Part shown: piece by piece, positions 22,063 to 34,904 of the stretch
How positions within the stretch are numbered: position 1 is the first letter of the stretch
Layout: each line of letters opens with the position of its first letter
Assembly (NCBI GenBank): GCA_963971425.1
Contig: OZ020525.1
Coordinates: forward strand, 9,283,560 to 9,347,559
Length of the DNA stretch: 64,000 nucleotides
Reading direction: 5' to 3'
From: Bryoerythrophyllum caledonicum
Taxonomy: Eukaryota > Streptophyta > Bryopsida > Pottiales > Pottiaceae
Translations under genes and position numbers: made by a program
The notes under the pieces: model-generated
What the model was told of the DNA's origin: nothing
The model's input: the letters and a program-made list of their open reading frames with translations, nothing else
The model's database searches: none

Positions 22063-22600
22063 ATCCATCTAAGGCTGAACCTCCTTGTACTAAATTGTTG
22101 ATCAGTAACTCAAAACTTTTTGAGTTAGTTTCAAATTTATACCACTAGAACTAGACAAATGTAAAAAATGCGCAACTTTCTCAACAAAAATATTTTTAAA
22201 AGGACCTTGCACAAGGAATATACAAGACGCCAAAGTTGCAGCCTTCAAAAGTTATGCTAAACCATCTATGGCTGAACCTCCTTGTACTAAAATGCAAGTC
22301 AACCGCTCAAAACTTATTGAATTGTATTGAAATTTGAATCACAAAAACCAGAAAAGAATGCAAATTTTTCCAACAAAAAATCATTGAAAATGGACCTTGC
22401 ATGAGGAAGATAGAAGACGCCAAAGTTGTAGGCTTCAAAAATTGCTCTAAAAGATCTATGGCTAAATCTCCTTGTACTATAAATGCAAATCACTCACTCA
22501 AAACTTATTGAATTAATTTGAACTACAAAAACTAGCCTAGAATGCGCAACTTTTCCAACAAGTCTTTTTGAAAATGGACACTCAAGGAAGAAGTAGCAAG
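22063..22600 (+). repeat. Subterminal ~190-bp tandem repeat of the Harbinger element
   Basis: Three diverged head-to-tail units each begin near ATCTA(A/T)GGCTGAACCTCCTTGT and contain a C-C-AACAAA block and GACGCCAAAGTTG. The related element at 27785-30250 has three matching units at 29404-29930, so the array is a family feature and a likely transposase-binding zone. Confidence 0.75.
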
Positions 22601-23091
22601 AAGTTGAATTTCAATATTATCCAAAAAAGTTTGATTTTTTGCAAGCATCAAAATAATTATCAATGCATAAAGATTTGGAAACCTACTAAGAGCACTCTGA
22701 AAAATGAAGATCTCCGGAGGGGAATGCAAAGCAGAAGAGAAACACCTCTCATGGTAATGCAAATTGTAATAAGAAGGGCTATGACGGTTGTGCAATTAGC
22801 ACGGGCAAATAATATTTCAATGAAAATTGTTCTTCTCCATTGGCCAATTTCTTGTCCGCAGGGTTGAAGCTAGACAAGAAACTAAACCAGCAGAGAAAAA
22901 CTTTTATAAAAAGTGTTGCCACATAGCCGGCCATGTCATTTTTTCATTCATGTTTGAAGTTCTCTACCAGACAAGTCTTGGCCATAGTCTAAACCCAATC
23001 CGGTGAAGAACAAATTTTACTCCAATCATATTACTCCATTTTCCTAGAATTCTTGACCGGTGCACTCCTCCAGCATAGTTTTAAAGTAGCC
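22601..23091 (+). repeat. Right terminal region of the Harbinger element
   Basis: Noncoding and homologous to 29930-30250 (shared GTGTTGCCACATAG, CAAGTCTTGGCCATAGT and AACCCAATCCGG). It ends in the right inverted repeat at about 23050-23091. Confidence 0.75.
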
Positions 23092-23100
23092 CTAAATATG

Positions 23101-24780
23101 CTACACTTGTTCTCTACCTTTAGAAATTGGTTACAAGGAGCTAATATCATATCCTTTAAGGCTGGGTGATCCGATTTTGATCATCTTCGGAAATTTTGGA
23201 TTTAGCTAGCAGAAGCCAGAATCTTGATAATACTTACATTTCAAAATTTCTAGAGATGACAAGAATGAAGTGACACAACCTAAATCCTTAAATTCCAAAG
23301 GCATTTTTACACCAAAACACTTCAAAACTACTCTTTCTAGGCAATAAGTAAAAAAGAAAAAACAAACTTTTGTATCTATGTTAAATTGTAGGATCTCAAT
23401 CAAGACATTTAAAAAAGAATTCTCACGAGATTTCATAAACTTTGACCGTATGGATTGCAAAATTGTAGTGTTTGAAGTAGACAAAACGGTTCATTTTCTT
23501 TCGTGCATTGAGTGGATCAACAAACTTTGACTTCACTTTGTGTCAAAGTCTTGCACTATACAAAGTTTGAACTCATTACCATCATGTTAAGCATGATATT
23601 AGTTCCTTGTACACCAAATTTTAGAGGTAGAAAAGGGGTGAAGCATATTCAGAACAATTTTGCAAGGAGTGGAGATTCAAAAATTGCCAAATCACGTTTT
23701 AATTTTATAGTGAACTTAATATGTTTTAGAATGATAACAAGAAGAAGGTTCGTACCATATATTGTTGTGAGAAAAATAAAATGTAAAAAATATGAAGATA
23801 TCTAAGTTTTATGCAAAAAAGAAGAAGTTTTTTTGGTACCTTGCTCGATGATGTGTGACAATGAGTATAATTGTTTGACTTGGGTTAACATGCTATTTTC
23901 ACTTCAGACAAGAATTTTTTTTTTGACAATGTGAAATTGAATAATATTACTTCCTAATGTTGAAACTTTCACATTTAATAAAGTGTTCTAGCAAAAGTTT
24001 TTGAAGTTGCCCTATGTGCCCACTATCATGAAATTTTCCTTAAAGATTGCACAACTAGTTCATCAAATGTCGGATTTACTAAAAAGTTATAACCACACAC
24101 AACTTTTTGTAATGTCTAGTTCAATAAAAAATTCAAAAAAGAATGACACCACATGAATGTGGCCAAACCTTCAAGAGTCTCCTCAGGGAACTCTAGGCAA
24201 TTTAGGGATTAAAGGATTAACATGATGGTAATGAAGACCTTGTATAGTACAAAAAGTGAAGTCAAAGTCCGCTAATCCACTCAACGTAGAGAAAAAAAGG
24301 AATTGTTTTCTCTACTTCAAACACTGTAATTTTTCAATTTGTTCAGTCAAAGTACATGAAATTTTGTGAGTATGTTACTTAACCCTTTAGTACAAAGAGG
24401 GCCAATTTTGGTCATCCCCTTGAATTCCTCGATGAAACTAGCAAAAAGATTACGGTGTCAAAATCTTTCTGTTGGCTACATCCCGGAACTCAAGGGATTG
24501 ACAAGAATCGACCCTCTCGGAATTAAAGGGTTGATAAGTCTTACTTGAGATCTAATAGTTAAATTGCAGGTAAAAGTCTTCATTTACTTCCCTACTCATT
24601 TCACTAGAATTAGCAATTTTAAAGTTTTTTTAGTTTGAAATTGTCAACGAAATTATAGGGTTAACGTGCTTTCAACTACGGAGTGCCATTGCCTTAGTCC
24701 TTGAGCAAGAAAAGGGACTATGAATGAGAGATGTTGAATCTTCAACTACTTGTTTGTGGAGGTCAAATCTCTCTTCTTCC
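23101..24780. repeat. Diverged fold-back-like repeat, copy A
   Basis: This block is homologous along its length to 30340-31760 (shared GAGTGGATCA, ACCATCATGTTAA and CTACGGAGTGCCAT blocks). It also contains its own inverted pieces: 24218-24380 is the reverse complement of 23440-23600, and 23090-23165 is inverted relative to 23570-23650. No coding capacity is seen. It is a repeat family of unknown class with fold-back geometry. Confidence 0.65.
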
Positions 24781-25029
24781 AAGTGAACAACTGGTCCTAC
24801 TACATTAAGTAGACGCACATGACAACCATATGGGGCTTCATCTCCCAAATGTGGTCCCTAAAAATCCAGGTTAGGCTCCTCATATACACACCGGTTTCAT
24901 GGTAAAATTTGATATGGTTCCTAACCAAACCATTTGCCATATTATTCCCAATATTTGCCATATTACCCTCTTCAACCATAATATTCCCACAACGTTCCCA
25001 TTGCGTTTCCGATGAGTTCCCATGTTGTT
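24781..25029. other. Spacer with TTCCC motifs before LEA copy 2
   Basis: Noncoding. From about 24940 there is a ladder of TTCCCA motifs that continues into the duplicated C-rich array; copy 1 lacks this outer part. Confidence 0.5.
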
Positions 25030-25787
25030 CCCCATAGTTCCCCACCGTGCTCCCAATTGTGTTCCCCAACGTTCCCATCGGTCCCAATACGTTCCCCATG
25101 TCCCCAAAGAGTTCCCAAATTCACATTTACACTGGGAACCAATTTATACTTTTATATATTTTATCCAAATTTACCTTTAGTTTAGTGGGGCCCACCACAC
25201 TGGTTGGGGCCCGAACGCAGGCTCATCCGCACACATGTGCGTGAGCTTATTGTACGTGATGGTATCCATGCTTTTGCCAAGATCCGTCAACTCTTTCCAG
25301 CACCCTCCCAAAGGCTTTGAACATCCCTATTGGTAACCACAACATCCTCCGATGCTTTGCACGGTCCGATCGACGGACGGGATCAGTCAGGATCTGAACG
25401 GTGCAAGCCCGTCTTAGACCGAAATCATCACCATCATCATCACGCTTTTCACAATGCTCTTATTCGCGACTGCTTACAATAACATCCACATGCCCCAAGT
25501 GGACGGCGACGGATTCTTTCAACCAGAATGCACCACCTGCAGCGTGTACGTGCAACGCCCAGGACAACAGACCACTTGGCATACAAACGGCTGCGGAAAA
25601 TCGAAACCAATCCACAACTTATCTGAATGCCGCACGAAAAAACACCTATAAAACGCCATCGCAGCTGCGGAGTGAATAATCAGTCGAGTGTGATCAGTCG
25701 AGTGTAATCGAATTCTCACAACTTTCGGACGAGTTGGCAGTATCATTTGTCTTTGTCGTTTATCCTAGATCTCTGCAGCTAGCAGCG
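25030..25787 (+). promoter_or_regulatory. Upstream region of LEA-like copy 2
   Basis: Matches 2490-3249 with no difference that I could find: C-rich GTTCCC array, ACGTG cores (one at 25548-25552) and a TATA box at 25647-25653. Confidence 0.55.
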
Positions 25788-26595
25788 ATGGCGGCCTTGA
25801 TGGCGAACGCGAACGTTGCAGTGTCGATGAGCAGCCTGAGCTCCGGCGCGAGTTTGAGTGGCGTGAGGTTGACGCCCGCGACAGTGAGCTTGCGATGCGC
25901 TCCGGTGCGGTCGCGCCTGGTTATGGTGCGCGCGGAGGAGGGAGTGACGGAGCAGGTGTCGAACGCGGTGGAAGGCGCCGCGAACAAGGTGAAGGACACC
26001 GCGGGAGCCGCGAAGGGGAAGGTGGAGGACGCGGCCGGCGCGGCCAAGGGCAAGCTCGAGGAGGCCGGCGATTTCATCTCCGGAAAGGCCGACGAGGCCG
26101 GGAGCAAGGCGAAGGACGCAGGCCGCGACGTGGAGGGGAGTGCGAAGAGCGCCAGCCGTGACGCTCGGGGCGAGGCGGAGAATCTCGGCGTAAGGATCAG
26201 CTCTCCTCGTTTTCGTGACCGTCGCCTCTCTTCTTTAGAAATATTAGTGATGCAGCTCATGTTTTGTGAAACTTTGCCTTATCATCCGCATTGCTTGCTG
26301 AGAAACTATGTCTCCTTTTGTTGTTTCTTGGCACATGTCTTATGCTGCTCATGATGCTCATTTTCTATGATATTTGAATTAGTTCTTCCGTTTTTTTTGC
26401 TGAGAAATTATGTTTTTATATTTATTTTGTTATCAGGACAAGGCGCAGAATGCGTTTGAGGACGCAGGCGACTCGGTGAAGGACGCCGGGAAGGACGCGC
26501 AGAGGAAGGCGGAGGACGTTGGCGACGCCGCTAAGAAGACGGCCCGTGATGTGAAGCGCGATGCGGAGAAGGGAGCTGATCGCATTTCCAACTGA
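25788..26595 (+). CDS. LEA-like plastid-targeted protein, copy 2 (two exons)
   Basis: Exons are 25788-26189 and 26437-26595, with a 247-bp phase-0 intron between them. The 186-residue product is identical to copy 1: transit peptide ending VMVRA, then Lys/Ala/Asp/Glu-rich LEA repeats. The duplicated block (about 25028-26783) matches copy 1 over about 1.75 kb, with a single difference noticed, in the 3' UTR. It lies 22.5 kb downstream in the same orientation. Either a recent duplication or ongoing homogenisation explains this. Both promoters look intact, so both copies could be expressed. Confidence 0.85.
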
Positions 26596-26783
26596 GAAGG
26601 ATGATCATTCCCTTCTTCATGTGCATAAATGTAATCTCGGATTAGTAGAGGGAGAGTCTTGGAGCTGTTTGATTACAGCTCATCAGTATTCATTAACCCC
26701 TTGAAGTTCTCAAGAGTTCCTTGAGGGGACTTTTGAAGGTTTGGGCAGGTTTTTATGCATCTTGTAACATTCAATTTGTAACA

Positions 26784-27784
26784 TTCTTCTTTGACATTAC
26801 TCAAAGCTTCTTGTGTTAACAAATTTATCCTGAATCCGACATGTTAACTACGAAAAAAAACGAGTAATGCACCCGTATACCGGCCGGTCGATACCATGGT
26901 GTTTCACCGGGTATCGGAAGGGTTTGAGAGATGTGATCTTTGCGTAGTGATTGTGAAGCGCCTCAAGGACGTTGTCGTGGATTGTATGGAGTATGGTTCA
27001 GGTCTCGGTCTTTCTCTCAATCTGATCTCTGGCGGAGGTTGGGATAGTGTTGAAGGTTTTAAACTGTGTTGAACTCTGGAACAGTTTGGTACGAGGGAAC
27101 ATTGAGTTCTACTGTCTTGTAAAGCCGTAAACCGTGATGTTTCACGTTGCAAGAGTTTGGTATGAGGGAATATGAGGTTAACCGTTTGGTAAAACCCTAA
27201 ACCCTGATGTTGCACGTTGCCAGAGATGACGGAGTGAGGACTACGGCAGGCTTTTAGTTTATGTGTTTTGAGCTACTTTGGAATTGAATTGTGGCTTTGA
27301 GGTGGAGAGATTGGACGGAGTGAGGAGAGTGAGATGATTGGCTGTTTGAATGAGTGATTGAGACGAGTAGAAAGAGCGAGCGAAATGAGTGTACCGAGAG
27401 CAGCGAAGTTGCTGCAGAGCCTGGTCGTGGTCCTCAATCCGTTTGCGTTCGGAGTAATTGCGATTGAGTTTGGAGTAGACGGGAGTGCTGATGCGTCGCT
27501 GTACACGGTTGAGCGCCTTGAAGGCGACGGAGTGACAAGCACAAAGAAACCATGAGCACTGCCTGTGGCGGCGCTACAGCTGTTCTACACTGGGACCTGG
27601 CGTCCGATGGTTGCCTCCGCTCCTGGAAGTTAATGGTCGTTGGTGGTTTCGTGAGAGAACTGGGAGGAATTGAGTGAAGTTGTCGTGTCTTAAATTTGCG
27701 TTTGAGATAATTTGAGTTTGGTAATTTGAGTTGGTTGTTTGGGGGTTGTAATGGGCTGCGTCTTCTTTCTGGAGCTCACTCTCA
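26784..27784. other. Spacer after LEA copy 2 with a 71-bp diverged direct repeat
   Basis: The segments starting at 27084 and 27155 are tandem, diverged copies of about 71 bp (GTTTGGTA(C/T)GAGGGAA..., ...TCACGTTGC). A short CCCTAAACCCT sits at about 27198. A 65-codon open frame (27358-27555) has no recognisable domain and is not called as a gene. Confidence 0.45.
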
Positions 27785-30250
27785 GGGGGGTTTTACACTA
27801 TGGTGGAGAACTCCACCGGCCGGTCAAGAAGTTTCGGCCATGACATGGTTATTTGAGGCAAGCGGTGGATGTTGGACAATACAAAAAAAGAATAAAATAA
27901 TGCATGAAGAAGTCTTGACCGGTTAGTAGTGTAAACACCCAACGGTGAAGTCCACCAGCCAACTTCATAAGGTGAAGACCACCGGTGAACTTCACCACCA
28001 AGAAAGTTTATGCTAGCCAATGGAAACCACAATATCTAATGGTCCCCATGGACATCTTATGTAACATTATGGGCTCCGTTGAACTACAAAAATTTATATC
28101 TTTTGCATCAAATGTCCAAATGTAGTACGGTAACAGTTGTTGGGAAAAAAAGCCCCTACTTGTCTAGTTTGTGTGGTAAAAATTTAACATGAATACAATA
28201 TACATGTTAGCACACACAACCATGTTATAATTGATTTGTTTCAAACCTTTTAATTATTTGCTTGCCTTTTCTTCAATTACCACATAAGCCTTTTTGATGT
28301 TGACATTAGACTAGGTAACAACACATCTATATGCTTACTGAAGGTTCTACTTTATAATTTTTATACTACAAAAAAATTTGATTTGGTTGTTCAAAATTTA
28401 TTTACCAAAAGTCAGTAGGAAAATAAAAGGCAATATGAAGTTGGAATATATCATAGATATATGTTTTCTTATGGTCATATTGATTCCATATGGGTCATAA
28501 ATTGCATTCCATATCAATATTGACATAAAATCAATATTGTTTCAATCCTTCTTGAGATCATATTGTAAAAAGACAATATGAAGTTGGTATAAAATATTTT
28601 CAATACAATAATTTGTAAAATGAAATATGAAAAATAACACATAATTTGAAAAAAATATTAGTATGAAACTTTAGGACATTTTTTTTTTGTCTGGACAATA
28701 ATTGACCCAATTAATAGAAATGAAATGATTTTTGCATATTAGACGAGTGTGTAAAAGAAATCTCAAAAGATGTCATTATAAAAATAAAAATAAAAATAAG
28801 ATATACCTTGACAACGATTGATGTCCAAATATAAGGTCAAACTCAGAAGCAACTATTCTAGATAAAACATGTACCATCAATGTAAGTTGATTTTTTAATT
28901 TCCTTCCCGCTTTTTGCCTATGTCATCTTGTCCTTTCCTTTTAATTTCTTCAATGCGCCAACTCTTTGTAGATGAAAAATCATTTTCCAAATTAGCTTTT
29001 GATTTCTTTGAACAAAGGATGGATATCTCCCATCCACTTATTGTTATAAGGTCCCCCATGCATTTTTGGCCATAATCATCTTTCAAAATCTATATATTTT
29101 ACATCAAGTGTAAAAATGTAGTAAAACCTGCTGGAAAAAATGGTCCTACTTGTCTAATTTGTGTAGTAAAAAGTTCACATGAATTCAACATAAAATGTAA
29201 TTTTGAGAGCCATTTATTACACCGGGTTAACTCTACTTGTTTAGAAAACATAATCTAGCATGGAGTTTTTGGATTACAGTCAACTTTGAAAATCTAAGAA
29301 AAAATAACAAGCAATAAACTCCTACTTGAAACACAAGCCCCATAATCATGTCATTTACAAGTAAAGAACAGTTGAAAATCAATAGCAATAAAAATTTGCA
29401 AATATGCACTACCCCCTTCCACTAAAATGCACATAACACACTCAATACTAATCTAACGGACTTGAAATTTACACCACATAAACTAGACAAAAATACGCAT
29501 CTTTGAAAAAAACAATTGTTGTAAAAGGATCAATTACCAAGAAGTTATAGCACGCCGAAGTAGCATTGTTTAAAACTGACCCTGAATTTTATGGCAGAAC
29601 CCCCTTCCACTAAAATGCACGTCACTCACTGAATACTTATTGAATGGACTTGAAATTTGTACCACATAAACAAGAAAAAAAGCGCATCTCTGATTAAAAC
29701 AAGTGTTGGATAAGAATCTTCCACCAAGAAGTTACATCATGCCGAAGTTGCAGTATTCAAAACTGACCCTGAATTTGTTTGCAGAACCCCGTTCCACTAA
29801 ATTGCGCGTAACTCACTCAATACTTATTGAATGGACTTGAAATTTGTACCACACAAACTAGACAAAAATGCGCATCTTACCTATAATTTCTTTTTCAAAA
29901 CTGACACTCATGGAAGGAGAAACAAGAACTTGAAGTGCACTAAAATTCAGTGAATTTGGAGGGGGAAAGAATTTTTTTAGTAAGTTCTTCTTCTCCAGTG
30001 GATTGGTTTCTTGTCCGGGGGGTTGAGGTCGGACAAGAAACTAATCCAGAGGAGAGGACCTCTTCAAAAAAGTGTTGCCACATAGGCATCCATGTCATTT
30101 TTTCATCCATGCTTGAAGTTCTTCACCGGCCAAGTCTTGGCCATAGTGTAAACCCAATCCGGCGAAGAACAAATTGTTCTCCAATCATATTGTTTCATTT
30201 CCCTTGAGTTCTTGGCCGGTGGAGTTCTCCACCATAGTGTAAAGCGGGCC
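27785..30250 (+). mobile_element. Non-autonomous PIF/Harbinger element
   Basis: The two ends are inverted repeats sharing TTTACACTATGGTGGAG and AACTCCACCGGCC, starting GGGGGG on the left and GGCCCG on the right (read inward). The right flank is TTA and the left flank TCA, consistent with a TTA target duplication with one change. At 2,466 bp it has no transposase. The left 390 bp and right 850 bp match the autonomous relative at 4731-23091; the middle is AT-rich filler. Confidence 0.8.
29404..29930 (+). repeat. Subterminal ~188-bp tandem repeat (three units)
   Basis: The units begin AGAACCCC(C/G)TTCCACTAAA and contain GACTTGAAATTT and ACTGACCCTGAATTT. They are related to the array at 22063-22600. 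Confidence 0.8.
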
Positions 30251-30339
30251 TTAGGGTTTGACTGAAGGATGGCAAGATATGCATTCACATGAACAATGTC
30301 CCTGAATTTAGCAGGGCATCATTAGAGTTATTGGGAAGT

Positions 30340-31760
30340 CATGCGGAGTTTTGAATAGATACCTCCTCGTTTTAACCCCTAATTTACTTTGACGATTTCA
30401 TACCAAAAACACTTCAAAATTACTCGTTTTAGTGCAATGAGTAAGGAAGAGAAAACAAAACTCTTGTTTCTAGTTTTCACCATACGATCCCAATGAAGAG
30501 TTATAAAGTACCATACTCACAAAATTTCATAAACTTTGATCGCCCGGATTGAAAGATTATAGTGTTTGAAGTTAAGCAAATGGGTCATTTTTTCCCCTGC
30601 GTTTAGTGGATCAGAAGACTTTGACTTCACTTGGTGTCAAATTTTTGCACTACACAAAGTTTGAATTCATTACCATCATGTTAATCATGATGTTATTTCC
30701 TTGTACACCACTGTTTAGAGGTAAAGAAATGGTGTAGCATATTCACAAAAATTGTGCAAGGAGTGGAGGTTCAAAAATTGTCAATTCACGTTATATTTTT
30801 CTGTGAACTTAATATGTTTAAGAATGAGAATCTGAATGGTCAATAGGAAGGTTTACACCACATAATGTTGTGGGAAAAATAGAAAGTGAAAAATATGAAG
30901 GTCTTCAAACTTTATGTGGAAAGGAAGAGTATTTTTTGGTACCTTGCTCGATAATGTGCGATCATGTGTGAAAATGTTTGACTTGGATTTATATGCTATT
31001 TTTCACTAAAGACAAGATTTTTTTTTGATAGTATGAAAGGAAATAATATTATTTGTTAGTATTGAAAATCTTACATTCAATAGACTATTTTTGCAAAAGT
31101 TTTTGGAGTTGCCCGATGTGCCAGCTTTCCCCATTTGAACTTCAAAACCCTATAACTTTTTCATGAAATGTTTGATTTAGGAAAAAATTGGACTCACAAA
31201 GCTCCTAGTCATTTCTATCTACAATAATTTTTAAAAAAATAATGGTATTAATTGAGGTAGTAGAAACCTACCCAAACCTTCAAGAGTCCCATGAGGGGAC
31301 TCTTGGTAATTTAAGAGTTAATCAAAATCATCTCTAGAAAGTTTTTAAATGAGCTCAAAGGAAGGTTTTTTTAATTTCGGGTGAATTTTGAAAGAGCTTT
31401 GGTTAGTCATGAGCTTCATGGAGCTGAAGAGTGGATGGACATGCCTCATAGGTGGTCTATATTCCACTTGATAGTTTGATTCTTCAATGTCTCCAGTTTT
31501 TTGACAAGTTTTGAGTCACAAGGACTGTGCTTACCCCGTTAAGAACAATAGGTATGTACATTAGAATCAACAGTTTTAAAGTGTTTATAGTATGAAATTG
31601 TCAAAGAAATTTGGGGTTGACATACTGATAACTACGGAGTGCCATCGCCTTAATCCTCGAGCAAGAAAAAGGTCAATGCATGACAGAAGTTGAGTCTCCG
31701 TCTCTTAGTTTGAAGAGGTCAAATTTCTCTCCTTCCAAATAAATAGCTGGTTCTAAGAGC
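30340..31760. repeat. Diverged fold-back-like repeat, copy B
   Basis: Homologous to 23200-24780 in the same orientation, with many point differences and small indels. Noncoding. It lies just right of the non-autonomous Harbinger element, as copy A lies just right of the autonomous one, so Harbinger and this repeat may have been duplicated together. Confidence 0.65.
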
Positions 31761-32013
31761 ATGGCCACCAATCCCCAAACTCGATAGCCAGTGGTCCGGG
31801 TAGGATTGCAGCCAGGGTGCATTGCTTACTTACATATTTTTTTCTAGAATAGACCCTTCTTTTGGTTCCCATCATATGTGTTCATAAAAAATGAAAGAAT
31901 TTCAAACAATTCACAAGTAAACGTCGACACACAAGTAGAGGCACAAAGATAGAAAATTCAGAAATAAAGTACTCAAAATAAAAGCACGCAATGAATATTA
32001 AGTGCATTTTAGA
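31761..32013. other. Short spacer
   Basis: Nothing recognised between repeat copy B and CACTA element 1. Confidence 0.5.
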
Positions 32014-32186
32014 GATTACTACACTAAAATTTATGTTTAGTGTAGTGGTACAAATAGTGTACTTACCCTAGTACACTATTTGTAAAGAAGTTGACAATTG
32101 GTGTCAGCTGCCAATGTCATTAATGTAACCCTCGCTCAAATCCCAATAAAACCCCAATCATTCCAGCCCATGCTTTTTCTCATTTG

Positions 32187-32337
32187 CAACTTTCAAATGG
32201 CCATAAGTAATTCAAATTTTGTCGGAATTGAGCATATGAGTTGTTTTTTGGCATCTAAATTTTCTGTAGATGCCAAAAAACACCTCATATGCTCAATTAG
32301 GATAAAAATTGAGTGAGTTATGGCGATTTGAAAGTTG
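32187..32337. repeat. Long hairpin near the left end of CACTA element 1
   Basis: An imperfect inverted repeat of about 150 bp: CAACTTTCAAATGGCC at the left pairs with the segment ending TTTGAAAGTTG, and the centre pairs GGCATCTA with TAGATGCC around TTTTCTG. Confidence 0.85.
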
Positions 32338-33334
32338 CTGATGAGATACTATAAGAGCCCTCGACTTCTGGACCTTTTTCTTCACTTGTACTATTGATAC
32401 ACTAAATGTGCACAAGTGAAGAAATAATTTTAATATTTTTACCAAAATTGACAAACAAATTTGCAACCATGGAAATATGCCGGAGATTTGCAAAGGCCCA
32501 CCTCTGGACTTTTTGCATTGAAAGATGATATTCTAAATTTACTTTCTTTTTATATATAAGTTAGTACAATTTCCCAATATTCTTCTACCATAATTTTTTT
32601 TCCTTAAGATGCAATTTCTTTTTCCTCCCATTTGTAAGTTTTTTAAACATATTCATGAACAGTGCACATTGAGAAAAAATTTGGGCTAATAAAATGGATT
32701 CATAATAGAGGAATTTTGTTGTATAAAAGTCAAAGTTTGACAATTCCACCTCAAATTTTCTACCTCATAATATTAAATTTAGAAGTAGGCAATTTGTTGA
32801 AGCCCAACATCTCTTTCAAATTTTCTCTTTTTGGTACAAAATATTTAAAATTTTAAAAATCATTTGAAATTTTGAAATATAGAGTTAATAGGAGTTAGAC
32901 TTAAGCCTGACCCCCTCCCCTCTTTCAAAATTGCACTCTTTTAGGAATCATAACAAAATGTTACAATTCAATAATAATTCATGTAATTATTATTTTGAAA
33001 TTTAATGGTGGAGGTTAGGCTTGAGCCCGATTGGCCCCCTACATTCCAACATTGCACTCTTTTATTATGATTTACAAGTTGTTCTACAAGGATTATGTAC
33101 CATGTTAGAATGTATCACTTAAAACACATTATTTAAGAAAATGTCACATAGCATATGAAAATGACACAAATGACGATCAACATAGTATTTGTGGAATGTC
33201 ACAAATGAATACAATTGATACCAACCAAAAATAGACATACAAAAAAAGTTTAATGACAGATTTGTATAAAACGAAATATACATATTAACATCTCATGATT
33301 TGCACATGAAGTCAATTATAGTTGGCTTGTACGA

Positions 33335-33364
33335 AAAAATGTCACATGCGCATGTGACATTTTT
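33335..33364. repeat. 30-bp perfect palindrome
   Basis: Arms of 15 bp (33335-33349 and 33350-33364) meet without a loop at ATGC/GCAT. Confidence 0.9.
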
Positions 33365-34480
33365 ACAAATATTTAAATATTTTTATTTTCAACTTCAATG
33401 TCAATTTCTATGTAACGAAAGCCTAATGAACATAAATTGTCAAAATTCTAAACATGTGGACTTTATTGTAGAATCAATTATAGTAAAATTTTGAAGCTTT
33501 ACATAGATAGTGCAACTTTATGGGAGGAGGGTCGGGCTTGAGCCTAACCCCTCACACCTTGATATTTGGTATTTTGAATTTGTTATAAAAATTTAAATTT
33601 GGAAATAAAGTGTTAAAAAATGAAAATTTGAAATGGAAGGGGAAGGTTTGGGCTTAAACTAACCCCTCAACTTTCATATTTAAACTTTGAGTTGTAGAAT
33701 TTGTTATGAAATTATAGAAATGGTGTCAAAGAGTTAGATAGTGCAATTTTAACCTTTAAACTTTGATTTGAAGTATTTGTTATGAACTTGTAATCTTCCG
33801 CATTTCATATTAGGATGTCATAAGTGCATTATGAACTTATGATATAATATCAAGATTCAAAATTAGATAAACATTAGATTTACAAATTTGAATTGTGCCT
33901 AAGCGCACATATAATTTCTATTAGAATACATTTAGCAGCTTATATGGTGACGTTTACTGATTATTCGTGCATGTAGATTGATGTAAAACAAAAGTGCACA
34001 TGTCTATGTGCACTTTTTTTGAATATGGTATTAATTTATTATGTTCTCCAATATTTTTCTTCCATTTTTTTCTTTTTTCTTAGGAGTACACTCTTCCTTT
34101 CTTTCCATGTCTATATTCTCATTGTCACAAATGTTTCTCTTTTCTGAAGTTGTAATTTTTTTTATAAAAATTTCTAAGTTCTTCTTTACCCAATATTTTT
34201 CTTTCGAATATTTCTCTTTTTTCAAGTTGGAATTTCACTTTTCCTCCATATGCACGATTTTTTTTCAATATATTTGTTGCAAATTGTTGAATTCCAAAAG
34301 TACTCAAAAGCTACATTACTTTCAATGCACTAAATGTCCACAAGTAAATAAATATGATAATGCAATCGTTAATAGAAATGTCACAATATAAGCTTCACCA
34401 TATATTTGTGCAAGCACAATACAATCTTTATTACAAATGTGCTTAAACTTTGATTTTCAGCCAAGATATCCATGATTCTC

Positions 34481-34642
34481 CTCAGTCACAACTTTCAAAT
34501 GGCCATAACTCATTCAACTTTTGGCCGAATTAGGCATATGAGGTGTTTTTCGGCATCTACATTTTCTGTAGATGCCCAAAAACACCTCACATGCCGAATT
34601 CGGATAAAAATGAATGAGTTATGGCCATTTGAAAGTAGCTGA
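34481..34642. repeat. Long hairpin near the right end of CACTA element 1
   Basis: An imperfect inverted repeat of about 160 bp, homologous to the hairpin at 32187-32337 (same GGCATCTAC...GTAGATGCC centre), placed symmetrically inside the other end. Confidence 0.85.
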
Positions 34643-34904
34643 GAAGATTCTCTGGCAGCCCTCGACTTCTGGACCCTTTTCAGCCCTGGAGTGCTGGACC
34701 TTTCTTTGTACTTCTACTGTTGATACACTAATTGTGCACAAGTGAAAAAAAATATGCTGAAATCTTTATTAGAAGTGACAAATAGTGTATAAATTGACAT
34801 TTAGTGAATGGTTTTGTCACTACACTAAATGCCTTCACAACAATTGGTGTATGAGTTCGCATTTAGTGTATACTACACTAAACATAAATTTTAGTGTAGT
34901 GGAT

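Larger units (their letters stand above)
32017..34901. mobile_element. CACTA/EnSpm element 1, non-autonomous
   Basis: The right end is CACTACACTAAAAT read inward; the left end is the same with its first base changed to T. The terminal inverted repeat is about 29 bp and otherwise perfect. It is flanked by a 3-bp duplication, GAT (32014-32016 and 34902-34904), as CACTA elements make. The 2,885-bp body is AT-rich and noncoding. It carries a large hairpin near each end and several copies of a TTAGGCTTGAGCCCGACC-like motif (about 32893, 33009, 33530, 33645). Confidence 0.8.

Noticed and set aside
27190-27210. Telomere-like CCCTAAACCCT
   Set aside because: Fewer than two units; expected by chance and not an interstitial telomere array.
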